From Thalassospira profundimaris (GTDB lineage: Bacteria; Pseudomonadota; Alphaproteobacteria; Rhodospirillales; Thalassospiraceae), in the NCBI RefSeq assembly GCF_003326755.1, contig NZ_JPWH01000029.1, forward strand, positions 1 to 52,728: a DNA stretch of 52,728 bases, written 5' to 3'. The notes under the pieces were generated by a model. It worked only from the letters and a program-made list of their open reading frames with translations. It did no database searches and was not told the DNA's origin. The translations under genes were made by a program, and so were the position numbers. Position 1 is the first letter of the stretch, and the number at the start of each line of letters is the position of its first letter. Of the stretch, positions 9,442 through 17,964 are shown piece after piece.

Positions 9442-9688
9442 GCGTTTGGTCTTCCGTGATTTGCTTCCTGAAGCGGCCACCAATCGGCGAATCTTCGTCG
9501 AATGTGAGAGGACATGTGAATCTGCCTGTGGTCATCCGGTGCGCGGACGTACTTTTGCATGCCGTAGCTTTGAGTATCTTGGCGGTCAGGGCATAGCGGC
9601 GGGAGGAATAGGTCTGCTGGCTGCGTGGGGAAATTAAGGCGTGTTCATGGACGATTTTCTGCAATAATCGCCAGACTCCGAAAACGAC
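9442..9688. other. Intergenic stretch, no supported gene
   Basis: About 250 bases between the M50/adaptor gene and the tRNA terminator. Short open frames exist on both strands, but their translations are rich in Arg/Cys and lack any recognisable domain or ribosome binding site. No clear terminator with a T-run for the upstream operon was found. Confidence 0.5.
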
Positions 9689-9717
9689 AAAACCCGTCGC
9701 TTTAGGCAACGGGTTTT
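9689..9717 (-). terminator. Rho-independent terminator of tRNA-Ala
   Basis: Inverted repeat AAAACCCGT (9689-9697) and ACGGGTTTT (9709-9717), lying just past the 3' end of the tRNA on the minus strand. The stem ends in a T-run on that strand, giving the usual terminator shape. Confidence 0.8.
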
Positions 9718-9720
9718 GAT

Positions 9721-9796
<76 letters not shown>

Positions 9797-9915
9797 ATTA
9801 TATAAACGACCTTTGGGAAGATCGTCCGCGCTGCAATTTTCAGTGTCTGTCCGTTGCAGCGCGGGGATATTTAGAAGGTTCTTTGATGCTTGGCAAGACC
9901 TAATTTCAAAAAAAA

Positions 9916-10218
9916 TTAGCGGTCTTCGTCATCATTTTCGACATGTTCAAGAACCTCGCCGAGATCATCATCGTCTTCACCCAGATCGGATGCGTCTTCG
10001 AGAAGATCGTCGTCGATATCGGTATCGACATCATCGTCGAGATCCGAAACATCATCGATGTCATCGTCCTGTTTTTTCGGCTTTGCTGCCGCGACCCGTT
10101 TCGGTTTCGCAACCCCGTCCGGTGTGCCGCATTTCGGGCAGACCACCGGGGTGCGGTTAAGGTCGTAATATTTCGTGCCGCATGCGAGGCAATGCCGTTT
10201 CTTACCGCGAGCTGACAT
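9916..10218 (-). CDS. FYDLN-type zinc-ribbon acidic protein (TIGR02300-like)
   Basis: 100 residues. The N-terminus has a zinc ribbon, CLACG then CPKCG, with YYDLN between them (FYDLN in most relatives). A Lys/Ala-rich hinge follows, then a very acidic Asp/Glu tail to the end. This combination is the small conserved alphaproteobacterial family TIGR02300. Function is not established; the zinc ribbon and acidic tail suggest a nucleic-acid or RNA-polymerase-associated factor, but that is inference. It sits divergently from aroA and upstream of tRNA-Ala on the same strand, a neighbourhood typical of the family. Confidence 0.9.
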   Translation of the reverse strand: MSARGKKRHCLACGTKYYDLNRTPVVCPKCGTPDGVAKPKRVAAAKPKKQDDDIDDVSDLDDDVDTDIDDDLLEDASDLGEDDDDLGEVLEHVENDDEDR

Positions 10219-10670
10219 TACGGTAGACCCTCTTTAATACCATTTTTTACAAAAGTGGGACGAAGGACTACCGCCCTTCATTCTGAGTGGCCCAATTGCC
10301 ATCTTGTTACAGGCTTGTCAAAAGGAAATTGCACCTGTTTAAACAATGGTGACGCAAGACCTTGATAACCAGAGGAAGGATGCCATTTTATACCCGCCAA
10401 AATCGCGGGGGCCTGCACCTTGCAGCGTCAAATCGGCCTGGTGCCGACCGGGGTGGGAAATGGATGTACTGGGCCGGTTTTTCACGGGGCGGGGGATCAA
10501 ATTTTTGTCTCAGGAGCGCAAAAACCGCCCGGCGGAGGATTTTGCGTGATTTTACCCGGTTTTCGTCGCGCCATTTTCGTGCATAGTGCCGGGCAGATGA
10601 TTCACGACGTGGCGCACCGGTGTTTAATTTATTCAAGTCGTCGGTGTGCCCTAAAAGACAGGCAGTTCAA
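10219..10670. other. 452-base divergent intergenic region, no supported gene
   Basis: Lies between the divergent FYDLN gene and aroA and must hold both promoters. Several overlapping short open frames on both strands have Arg/Pro-rich translations without domains. No inverted repeat or terminator stood out. Confidence 0.5.
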
Positions 10671-12017
10671 ATGAGTTCAGCGCAAAGCAAACGTCCCCTC
10701 CAGTCAGCCAAATGCGGTGCCCTTGTTGGCGATGTGCGGGTCCCCGGTGACAAGTCGATTTCGCATCGCTCGCTGATGTTTGGTGGACTGGCCGAGGGCG
10801 AAACCCGCATTACCGGCCTTCTGGAAGGTGAAGATGTGCTGGCAACGGCTGATGCTATGCGCAAGCTGGGGGCCAAAGTAACCCGGGATGAGGACGGCAC
10901 CTGGCATGTGCGCGGGGTGGGCGTGGGCGCGTTGCGCGAACCTGACTCTGTTATTGACATGGGCAATGCCGGTACCGGGATTCGCCTGCTAGCCGGGATT
11001 GTGGCAACGCATCCGATTACCACCTTTTTTACCGGCGATGCGTCACTGTGCAAACGCCCGATGGGCCGCGTTGCCGACCCGCTGGCGCAATTTGGCGCGA
11101 AATTCGTTACCCGCGATCAGGGTCGTCCGCCAATGGCGGTGATTGGCACCGACGAAGCCCTGCCGATAACCTATACATTGCCAATGGCATCGGCCCAGGT
11201 GAAATCGGCCGTTTTGCTGGCGGGGCTGAACACCGCCGGAACCACCACGGTGATTGAACCCAAACCGTCGCGCGACCATACCGAACGCATGCTGCGCCAT
11301 TTTGGTGTCGAGGTGGATGTGCAGGTCAATGATGATGGTGGCCGCACCATCAGCCTGACCGGCCCCTGCACGATGACGGCGGCCGATATTGTGGTGCCGA
11401 CAGATCCGTCCTCGGCGGCGTTTCCGCTGGTGGCGGCCCTGATCAACCCGGAATCGAAGGTGACGATTCGCGATGTGTGCCTCAACCCGCTACGCACGGG
11501 CTTGATCACCACCCTGATTGAAATGGGGGGTGACATCACCATTACCAATGAACGCGAAGAAGCCGGTGAAACCATTGGCGATCTGGTCGTAACGGGCAAA
11601 AACCGCCTGAAGGGCATTACCGTGCCTGCGGAACGTGCGCCGTCGATGATTGATGAATATCCGGTGCTGGCGGTGGCGGCGGCCTATGCCGAGGGCGAAA
11701 CCCGCATGTGTGACCTTGCGGAATTGCGTGTTAAGGAATCGGACCGTCTGGCGGCTGTGGCGGCCGGGCTTGCGGCCAATGGCGTGATCCATCGCATCGA
11801 AGGCGATGATTTGATTGTCACCGGCGGGGTTGTGCCCGGTGGCGGACTGGTGGAAACCCATCTGGATCATCGCATTGCCATGTCGTTCCTGGTGCTGGGG
11901 ATTGGCGCGGAAAAGCCGGTCAAGGTGGATGATGCCGCACCGATTGCCACCAGTTTCCCGGTCTTCGAGGAAATGATGGCCGGGCTGGGCACCAGCTTTG
12001 CGCCCTCCAACCGCTAA
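10671..12017 (+). CDS. aroA: 3-phosphoshikimate 1-carboxyvinyltransferase (EPSP synthase), class II type
   Basis: Sixth step of the shikimate pathway: phosphoenolpyruvate plus shikimate-3-phosphate gives EPSP. 448 residues from the ATG at 10671; the family N-terminus (VPGDKSISHRSLMFGGLA) starts soon after, so upstream in-frame codons are unlikely. Substrate-binding motifs GDKSISHRS, KRPMGRV, ASAQVKSAVLLAG, PSMIDEYP and RVKESDR are present. The close match to CP4-type enzymes (for example the RITGLLEGEDV and TTVIEPKPSRDHTE regions) marks it as class II. At the position of the CP4 Ala100 that lowers glyphosate affinity, this protein has Gly101 in GNAGTGIR. It is followed by cmk, 92 bases downstream, as in many alphaproteobacteria. 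Confidence 0.97.
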   Translation: MSSAQSKRPLQSAKCGALVGDVRVPGDKSISHRSLMFGGLAEGETRITGLLEGEDVLATADAMRKLGAKVTRDEDGTWHVRGVGVGALREPDSVIDMGNAGTGIRLLAGIVATHPITTFFTGDASLCKRPMGRVADPLAQFGAKFVTRDQGRPPMAVIGTDEALPITYTLPMASAQVKSAVLLAGLNTAGTTTVIEPKPSRDHTERMLRHFGVEVDVQVNDDGGRTISLTGPCTMTAADIVVPTDPSSAAFPLVAALINPESKVTIRDVCLNPLRTGLITTLIEMGGDITITNEREEAGETIGDLVVTGKNRLKGITVPAERAPSMIDEYPVLAVAAAYAEGETRMCDLAELRVKESDRLAAVAAGLAANGVIHRIEGDDLIVTGGVVPGGGLVETHLDHRIAMSFLVLGIGAEKPVKVDDAAPIATSFPVFEEMMAGLGTSFAPSNR

Positions 12018-12109
12018 CGGAATGGTCTGTGGCGCCGCCGGTCTGCGGGTTGCGGGTACGGGCGGAACGAGAATATTGGATTTAAACGCAAGCAGGATTG
12101 GGAACGGCT

Positions 12110-12754
12110 ATGATTATCGCCATTGATGGACCGGCAGCATCGGGCAAGGGAACACTGGCCCGTCGAGTCGCTGCGGCCATGAACTATGCCTATCTTGATA
12201 CCGGGCTTTTATACCGGGCAACCGGGGCAAAGGTTCTGGCATTGGGGGGCGACCCCGACGATGTTGATATGGCGGTTATGGCGGCTGAAAAATTGCAGCC
12301 CGAAGACCTGGAAAATGAAGATCTGCGCCGCGAGGAAGTGGGAAATGCGGCCTCGCGCGTGGCGGCGATTCCCAAGGTTCGTGCGGTGTTGCTGGATTTT
12401 CAGCGCCATCTTGCCAAAAACCCGCCCGGTGGCAAACATGGCGCTGTCCTGGATGGTCGCGACATTGGAACCGTGGTATGCCCCGACGCCCCGATCAAGT
12501 TTTTTTTGACCGCAAGTGTCGCCGAACGGGCAAACCGACGGTTCAAACAGTTGCAGGAAAAAAATCCCGCTGTTATATACGAGCGCGTTCTCAACGAGCT
12601 TGAAGAACGGGACGCCCGCGACAGTGCCCGCGACATTGCACCGCTGAAAATGGCAGACCATGCGATCCATATCGATACGGACCGTTTAAATGCCGATGCC
12701 GTGTTTAACGCCGTGATGGCCCACATCCGCACCCATATGGGTGAGGATGACTGA
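12110..12754 (+). CDS. cmk: Cytidylate kinase
   Basis: Phosphorylates CMP and dCMP with ATP. 214 residues from ATG 12110, with AGGA about 18 bases upstream; an in-frame TTG at 12098 is an alternative. The P-loop DGPAASGKGT is at residues about 6-15, followed by LDTGLLYRA (nucleotide-binding; most relatives have LDTGAMYRA), DGRDIGTVV (CMP site) and the Arg-rich lid ERDARDSARDIAPL. Length is typical. It lies between aroA and rpsA, the conserved order in proteobacteria. Confidence 0.96.
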   Translation: MIIAIDGPAASGKGTLARRVAAAMNYAYLDTGLLYRATGAKVLALGGDPDDVDMAVMAAEKLQPEDLENEDLRREEVGNAASRVAAIPKVRAVLLDFQRHLAKNPPGGKHGAVLDGRDIGTVVCPDAPIKFFLTASVAERANRRFKQLQEKNPAVIYERVLNELEERDARDSARDIAPLKMADHAIHIDTDRLNADAVFNAVMAHIRTHMGEDD

Positions 12755-12965
12755 CCGGGGGACGTTTCAAACCGTCAGGCGATAGAGCCGGGCTGCAAGG
12801 TGAACGACCCTGTCGTTCGCCTTTTCGTGCATGTGAAGTCCTTTGGATTTGACCTGTGCCAGCCTGTTACATCATTTGGCAAAACCCGCCGTAATTTTGC
12901 GGCAAGACCATCGGATACAACCGATTGGCCGGAATAGTGACGATACTCGAAAGGAAGTCTGCTTA

Positions 12966-14669
12966 ATGGCAACCGCTGAAGAAGCACAATTTACCACCGG
13001 CGAAAATTTCGCCGACCTGCTGGCCGAAACCCTTGGCTCGGAAGACGAGGGCTTTGTTGGCCGCGTGATGACCGGTACGGTCGTCAAGAAAACCGACGAC
13101 GATGCAATTGTTGACGTTGGTCTGAAATCCGAAGGCCGCGTACCGCTGAAAGAATTTGGCGCCGGCGAAGTCACCATCGGTGACACCGTTGACGTTTACG
13201 TTGACCGTTATGAAAACAAGGACGGTTTGATCGTCCTGTCGCGTGAAAAAGCCCGTCGTGAAGAAGCCTGGGTTGAACTTGAAAAGCAGTTCAACGATGG
13301 CAAGCGCGTCGATGGCACCATTTTTGGTCGCGTCAAGGGTGGTTTCACTGTTGATCTGTCGGGCGCTGTGGCATTCCTGCCGGGCAGCCAGGTTGACATC
13401 CGTCCGGTCCGTGACGTTACCCCGCTGATGAACAACCCGCAGCCGTTCCAGATCCTGAAAATGGATCGTTCGCGCGGTAACATCGTGGTTTCGCGTCGTG
13501 CCGTTCTCGAAGAAACCCGTGCTGAACAGCGTGCAGAGCTGATCCAGAACCTCCAGGAAGGTCAGGTTCTTGACGGCGTTGTCAAAAACATCACCGATTA
13601 CGGCGCATTCGTCGATCTGGGTGGCGTTGACGGCCTGTTGCACGTTACCGACATCGCCTGGAAACGTATCAACCACCCGTCTGAAGCTCTTCAGATCGGC
13701 CAGACCGTCAAGGTCCAGGTTATCCGTTTCAACAGCGAAACCCAGCGTATTTCGCTTGGCATGAAGCAGCTTGAAGCTGATCCGTGGGAAGGCGTTGAAG
13801 CCAAATACCCGGTCGGTTCCAAGTTTGAAGGCCGCGTTACCAACATCACCGATTACGGCGCATTCGTCGAACTCGAAGCCGGTGTTGAAGGCCTGGTCCA
13901 CGTTTCTGAAATGTCCTGGACCAAGAAAAACATCCACCCGGGCAAGATCGTTTCGACCTCGCAGGAAGTCGAAGTCATGGTCCTGGATGTTGACAGCCAG
14001 AAGCGCCGCATTTCGCTTGGCCTCAAGCAGTGTACCTCCAACCCGTGGGATGCTTTCCTTGCCGCTCATCCGGTTGGCTCGGAAATCGAAGGCGAAGTCA
14101 AGAACATCACCGAATTCGGTCTGTTCATTGGCCTGCTCGGCGGTATCGACGGTATGGCTCACCTGTCCGATCTCTCCTGGGATCGTCCGGGCGAAGAAGT
14201 CATCAAGGAATACAAGAAGGGCGACGTCGTCAAAGCCAAGGTTCTTGACGTTGACGTTGAAAAAGAACGCATCTCGCTGGGCATCAAACAGCTCAACGAA
14301 GATCCGTTCAAAGAAGCTGCTTCGGGTATCAAACGCGGTGACACCGTTACCTGTGAAATCACCGAAACCAATGACGGCGGCATCGAAGTTTCCGTTGGTG
14401 ATGGCGAACTGAAGGGCTTCATCCGTAAGGCTGAACTGGCTCGTGACCGTTCTGACCAGCGTCCGGAGCGTTTCGCTGTTGGCGAAAAGATCGACGCACG
14501 CGTTGTTTCGGTTGATCGTAACTCGCGCAAGGTTTCTCTCTCGGTCAAGGCTCTGGAAGTCGCAGACGAGAAGAAAGCAATGGCGGATTATGGTTCGGCT
14601 GACAGCGGCGCATCGCTCGGTGATATTCTGGGTGAAGCACTGCGTAAAAAACAGCAGGACGCTGAATAA
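12966..14669 (+). CDS. rpsA: 30S ribosomal protein S1
   Basis: 567 residues from ATG 12966 with AGGAAG about 10 bases upstream; an earlier in-frame start at 12843 adds an unrelated leader. Six S1 (OB-fold) repeats are readable, the clearest being domains 3-5 with the pattern NITDYGAFV-x-L-x-G-V-x-GL-x-HV. Codon use is strongly biased, as in highly expressed genes, which also creates long antisense open frames that should be ignored. S1 binds mRNA leaders and delivers them to the small subunit. A strong terminator follows 39 bases after the stop. Confidence 0.98.
   Translation: MATAEEAQFTTGENFADLLAETLGSEDEGFVGRVMTGTVVKKTDDDAIVDVGLKSEGRVPLKEFGAGEVTIGDTVDVYVDRYENKDGLIVLSREKARREEAWVELEKQFNDGKRVDGTIFGRVKGGFTVDLSGAVAFLPGSQVDIRPVRDVTPLMNNPQPFQILKMDRSRGNIVVSRRAVLEETRAEQRAELIQNLQEGQVLDGVVKNITDYGAFVDLGGVDGLLHVTDIAWKRINHPSEALQIGQTVKVQVIRFNSETQRISLGMKQLEADPWEGVEAKYPVGSKFEGRVTNITDYGAFVELEAGVEGLVHVSEMSWTKKNIHPGKIVSTSQEVEVMVLDVDSQKRRISLGLKQCTSNPWDAFLAAHPVGSEIEGEVKNITEFGLFIGLLGGIDGMAHLSDLSWDRPGEEVIKEYKKGDVVKAKVLDVDVEKERISLGIKQLNEDPFKEAASGIKRGDTVTCEITETNDGGIEVSVGDGELKGFIRKAELARDRSDQRPERFAVGEKIDARVVSVDRNSRKVSLSVKALEVADEKKAMADYGSADSGASLGDILGEALRKKQQDAE
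13587..13615 (+). repeat. 29-base direct repeat within rpsA, copy 1
   Basis: An exact copy of these 29 bases recurs at 13842-13870. Both encode NITDYGAFV in consecutive S1 domains, so this reflects domain duplication plus codon bias rather than a mobile sequence. Confidence 0.85.
13842..13870 (+). repeat. 29-base direct repeat within rpsA, copy 2
   Basis: Second exact copy of the repeat at 13587-13615, 255 bases downstream, matching the spacing of S1 domains 3 and 4. Confidence 0.85.
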
Positions 14670-14707
14670 GCCTCTTTTGCTGACTGATTTTCCCTTCGGG
14701 GATATGA

Positions 14708-14739
14708 ACGGGTCGTGCTTTGCACGGCCCGTTTTTTTT
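14708..14739 (+). terminator. Rho-independent terminator of rpsA
   Basis: Stem ACGGGTCGTGC / GCACGGCCCGT with loop TTT, followed by eight T (14732-14739). Eleven base pairs with one G-U. Confidence 0.93.
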
Positions 14740-14864
14740 GGTCTTATCTTTGACAAGACCAAAATCGGCGTTCCGGTTTGGCAAGAACCGGCATGAACGG
14801 ACAGAGATGCCCTGGCAGTGTACATAGCCGGGGTGTTGGGAAAATGTTTTGCAAGGGGATGATT

Positions 14865-15551
14865 GTGTCGCGTGCTGAACGGCTGTTGGCATTGATGCAG
14901 CTTTTGCGCCGTTACCGCTTTCCGGTGAGTGGTCGGGTTCTGGCATCCGAGCTTGGCGTCAGTTTACGCACGCTGTATCGCGATATTGCCACCTTGCAAT
15001 CCCAGGGGGCGGTGATCGAAGGGGAACCGGGCATCGGTTATGTGTTGCGGCCCGGTTTCATGTTGCCCCCCCTGATGTTTGCCGAAGAGGAAATCGAGGC
15101 GCTGATGTTGGGAACGCGCTGGGTGACGCGGCATGCAGATGCCGATCTTGCATCGGCGGCGGACGACCTTATTGCAAAAATTGCGGCGGTTCTGCCATCC
15201 GATTTGCAGGACCGTCTGGAAACGGCCCCCCTGTTTGTCGGTAGCCGGTCACAAAGCGACCATAACATTGATGTGGCAGGGATTCGCGATGCCATCCGGC
15301 GCGAGATCAAACTCACTATTGCTTATCGCGATGAACATGGGGCTGAAACACGACGGACAATATGGCCGGTGGCGATTGCGTTCTTTGATAATGCCCGGAT
15401 TGTTGCGGCCTGGTGCGAAACCCGCCAGGCCTTTCGCCATTTCCGGACCGACCGGATTGTTTCGCTTGATGTGCATGAGACCCGCTATCCGCAATCGCGT
15501 CGGGTGTTGCTGCAAAAATGGCGGCGGCAACAGGGCATTTCACAGAAATAG
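14865..15551 (+). CDS. YafY-type HTH/WYL-domain transcriptional regulator
   Basis: 228 residues from a GTG at 14865, which is spaced six bases from AAGGGG; the ATG at 14859 would abut that site and earlier starts add a poorly conserved leader. The N-terminus is an HTH_11 winged helix (RAERLLALMQLLRR ... LASELGVSLRTLYRDIATL). The C-terminal half is a WYL-type ligand domain (AIRREIKLTIAYRDEHG; WPVAIAFFDNARIVAAWCETR; FRHFRTDRI). Such regulators often control an adjacent VOC or detoxification gene, as here. Two perfect inverted repeats lie between it and that gene. The pair splits the otherwise conserved rpsA-sppA-ihfB order. Confidence 0.88.
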   Translation: MSRAERLLALMQLLRRYRFPVSGRVLASELGVSLRTLYRDIATLQSQGAVIEGEPGIGYVLRPGFMLPPLMFAEEEIEALMLGTRWVTRHADADLASAADDLIAKIAAVLPSDLQDRLETAPLFVGSRSQSDHNIDVAGIRDAIRREIKLTIAYRDEHGAETRRTIWPVAIAFFDNARIVAAWCETRQAFRHFRTDRIVSLDVHETRYPQSRRVLLQKWRRQQGISQK

Positions 15552-15609
15552 CAATCCATTATGCCATTTTGAAATATGCGTTGAAGGCATATTGGGTCTT
15601 GCCCTGTTT

Positions 15610-15634
15610 CATGCTGCCATAAACTGGCAGCATG
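15610..15634. promoter_or_regulatory. Perfect 10-bp inverted repeat, likely regulator operator
   Basis: CATGCTGCCA (15610-15619) and TGGCAGCATG (15625-15634) separated by TAAAC. It lies about 60 bases after the WYL regulator and 77 before the VOC gene, a natural operator position. There is no T-run after it, so it is not a terminator. Confidence 0.6.
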
Positions 15635-15656
15635 TCAGGTTAGGGTTTCCCTGCAC

Positions 15657-15680
15657 GCCATCAGAACTGCTTCTGATGGC
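15657..15680. repeat. Perfect 10-bp inverted repeat with 4-base loop
   Basis: GCCATCAGAA / TTCTGATGGC with loop CTGC, 30 bases before the VOC start codon. It would form a stable hairpin in the mRNA leader. It is not followed by a T-run. It may be a second regulator site, or a leader hairpin; the sequence does not decide. Confidence 0.55.
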
Positions 15681-15710
15681 GCTATTTGGTAAATATATGA
15701 GGGAAATCAA

Positions 15711-16085
15711 ATGCTTCAGCCGTCTTATGTGCTTCTTTATGTTGCCAGTGCGCCGCGAAGTGCGGCTTTTTATCAGGATATTTTAGATTGCGAACCCGTG
15801 GAGTCTGCCGCGACATTTGCGCTTTTCGTGACGGAAAAGGGTCACAGGTTCGGCCTTTGGGGGCGTGACGGGGTTGAACCGGCGGTCGCCCCCGATGTTC
15901 AGGCTGGTTGCGGGGAAGTCGGATTTCCGGTTGAAAGCCGGGCGGTGGTGGACGGGCTATATGCCCGGTGGCGTGAAAAGGGGCTGGTAATTTTGCAGTC
16001 ACCGACAGAGATGGATTTTGGCTATACATTTGTCGCCGCTGACCCCGATGGGCACAGATTGCGTATTTTTTCCCCGGCGATCTGA
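15711..16085 (+). CDS. VOC-family (glyoxalase/bleomycin-resistance-like) protein
   Basis: 124 residues, ATG preceded by GAGGGAAA. One VOC module pair is visible: strand-start YVLLYVASAPRSAAFYQDIL, mid VTEKGHRFGLWG, then GEVGFPVESRAVVDGLYARW and the closing FVAADPDGHRLRIFSP. In the last strand the usual metal Glu position (D-P-D-G-x-x-x-E) appears as RLRIF, so metal binding may be absent or altered. Substrate unknown. Paired with the WYL regulator, which probably controls it. A terminator follows. Confidence 0.85.
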   Translation: MLQPSYVLLYVASAPRSAAFYQDILDCEPVESAATFALFVTEKGHRFGLWGRDGVEPAVAPDVQAGCGEVGFPVESRAVVDGLYARWREKGLVILQSPTEMDFGYTFVAADPDGHRLRIFSPAI

Positions 16086-16112
16086 AGGCTTGAAGGGACG
16101 GGAAAATGTTTT

Positions 16113-16139
16113 GGGGCGCACTTTGATGCGCCCCTTTTT
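16113..16139 (+). terminator. Rho-independent terminator after the VOC gene
   Basis: GGGGCGCA / TGCGCCCC hairpin with a short loop followed by five T, 28 bases past the stop codon. Confidence 0.9.
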
Positions 16140-16255
16140 CGTCATTTTGCGGTGATATGTGCGGCGGAATGTATTTTTTGCTTGCCAAGCAGGGGCAGAG
16201 AAACCATTTCAAAAGATATGTTTTTGTTTTCTTTCAGTGAGGTAGTAGGACCGCG

Positions 16256-17167
16256 ATGGCCCTTGATGCCGATTTCATTCTTGATCGACGCCGTTTGAAA
16301 AGATCCATCCTGCGCTGGCGTGTTCTGGCCGGTGTTGCGGTGGTGATTGCCATTGTGGTGGGGCTGGCGCGCAGTGGCGTTTTTAGCACCGCAGTCGGCC
16401 CCTATATTGCCGAGGTCACGGTAGAAGGGGTTATTGCCAGTGATCCGCTGTTTTTGGACGCATTGGACAGGTTGGAAAAAGATGACAATGCGGTTGGCGT
16501 GATTGTTCATATCGACAGTCCCGGCGGCACGATGGTGGGCGGCGAGGAGCTTTACGAATCGCTGCGCCGGATTGGCAAAACCCGGCCAATTGTTGCCGAG
16601 ATGGGCACAGTGGCGGCATCGGGCGGCTATATGACGGCGATCGCGGCAGACCATATTCTGGCCCATCGCGGCACCATTACCGGCTCCATCGGGGTGATTT
16701 TTCAGTCGATGAATGTGACCGGCGCGCTTGAAAAGCTGGGTGTCGAGCCCGTTACCGTCAAAAGTGCGCCGCTCAAGGCGGCACCCAATCCGTTTGAACC
16801 GACCACCGAACAGGCCCGCGATGTGATGAAAGGCCTGATTTCTGACATGTTTAACGTGTTTGTCAGCATGGTTGCAGAACGTCGTGACATGACTGTCGAA
16901 CAGGTAAAGACGCTGGCGGATGGCCGGGTTTATACCGGGCAGCAGGCCGTGGCCAATGGCCTGATCGATGCGATTGGTGGTCGTCGCGAGGCGCTGCAAT
17001 GGCTGGAACAGCAGAAAGGCATTGCTTCCGATACGCCAGTGGTTCCCATGCAGGTTGAGGACCCTGACAGCTCAATCATCATGGATCTGTATAAAGGCAC
17101 GATCGGAAATATGCTGCCATCAGAAGGGCTTAAACTTGACGGGTTGCTAACTGTCTGGCACCCTTAA
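16256..17167 (+). CDS. sppA: Signal peptide peptidase SppA (short type)
   Basis: 303 residues. One N-terminal transmembrane helix (about 20-37) anchors a periplasmic serine protease of family S49. The nucleophile Ser122 lies in VAASGGYM and the general base Lys174 in KSAPLKAAPNPFEP, forming the Ser-Lys dyad. GTITGSIGVIFQ and DGRVYTGQQA are family motifs. It degrades cleaved signal peptides. Length fits the single-domain bacterial form rather than the double-domain E. coli protein. It precedes ihfB by 78 bases, a conserved alphaproteobacterial pairing. Confidence 0.95.
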   Translation: MALDADFILDRRRLKRSILRWRVLAGVAVVIAIVVGLARSGVFSTAVGPYIAEVTVEGVIASDPLFLDALDRLEKDDNAVGVIVHIDSPGGTMVGGEELYESLRRIGKTRPIVAEMGTVAASGGYMTAIAADHILAHRGTITGSIGVIFQSMNVTGALEKLGVEPVTVKSAPLKAAPNPFEPTTEQARDVMKGLISDMFNVFVSMVAERRDMTVEQVKTLADGRVYTGQQAVANGLIDAIGGRREALQWLEQQKGIASDTPVVPMQVEDPDSSIIMDLYKGTIGNMLPSEGLKLDGLLTVWHP

Positions 17168-17245
17168 AGAAAGTGCCGACTTTCCAAGCGTGAACCTGAA
17201 GTTGACTTCCCACAACTGTGTAATCGAACTGGATGGGGCTTGAAT

Positions 17246-17521
17246 ATGACGAAATCAGAACTGATCGCCCGGTTGGCCGAACTGAATCCGCATTTGTACC
17301 AGCGCGATGTGGAACGGATTGTGGCCACCATTTTCGATGAAATCACCGAGGCACTGGCACGCGGCGATCGGGTCGAATTGCGCGGATTTGGCGCTTTTTC
17401 TGTTAAGGAACGTGAATCGCGCGTCGGGCGGAACCCGCGCACGGGCGAGGCCGTTCCGGTCAGTGAAAAACGTGTTCCGTATTTTAAAACCGGTAAACAA
17501 TTGCGTGAACGGTTAAATTGA
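17246..17521 (+). CDS. ihfB: Integration host factor subunit beta
   Basis: 91 residues from ATG 17246 (GGATGGGG upstream; an in-frame TTG at 17240 is unlikely). DNA-bending protein of the HU/IHF fold: [17 protein letters not shown], the dimer core [19 protein letters not shown], and the minor-groove arm with [10 protein letters not shown]. Proline in the arm tip (NPRTGE) is as expected. The [15 protein letters not shown] end is IHF-beta rather than HU. Works as a heterodimer with IHF-alpha in replication, recombination and transcription. Confidence 0.96.
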   Translation: MTKSELIARLAELNPHLYQRDVERIVATIFDEITEALARGDRVELRGFGAFSVKERESRVGRNPRTGEAVPVSEKRVPYFKTGKQLRERLN

Positions 17522-17964
17522 TACTGGCTTAAGGCACCGGCCAGAAACGGGTGGCTCCGTAGCTTGCGGGTCACACAAATTAACCTGCCAAAAATTCGGC
17601 TCCGTCGGCTTATTCATCTGGCAAAATTTGTTTTCGGCAAAATCGGAACTGATTGTCGCATCCTCCGTCCGGTTTGATGCCGGACCACAGGGGTGGTGTC
17701 GCGCAAAATCAGGTTGCCGGTTCCAATATGGTGCCGGAACCCGGATGCCGGGATTTAATCGGTTATGACGTGCGGATGCGGGTTGACTGGATCAGGTGTG
17801 TTTCCCGGTGCTGCTTTCGCCGATCTGCGGGCAGATATTGTATGCGGGGGTGACGCCGCCTTGACGACACGATAAAATCGGCAGCCAAACCGATGACGGC
17901 TGTGATCATGGGTGGGGAGTCCCCCGCTTTCAGACATCGCGACGCCGGAAAGCAGGAGGTAAAT
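17522..17964. other. 443-base stretch between ihfB and lapA, no supported gene
   Basis: Short open frames here have no domain and no convincing ribosome binding site. It is likely to hold the lapA promoter. No terminator with a T-run was seen after ihfB. Confidence 0.45.

Noticed and set aside
10388..10636. 82-codon minus-strand frame between the FYDLN gene and aroA
   Set aside because: Arg/Pro-rich translation typical of random GC-rich DNA, overlapping other equally poor frames.
13587..13870. Exact 29-base repeat considered as a mobile or recombination element
   Set aside because: Both copies encode the same motif of adjacent S1 domains; explained by domain duplication and codon bias.
12963..14825. 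620-codon open frame antisense to rpsA
   Set aside because: Created by the strong codon bias of rpsA on the other strand; its translation has no domain and no ribosome binding site.
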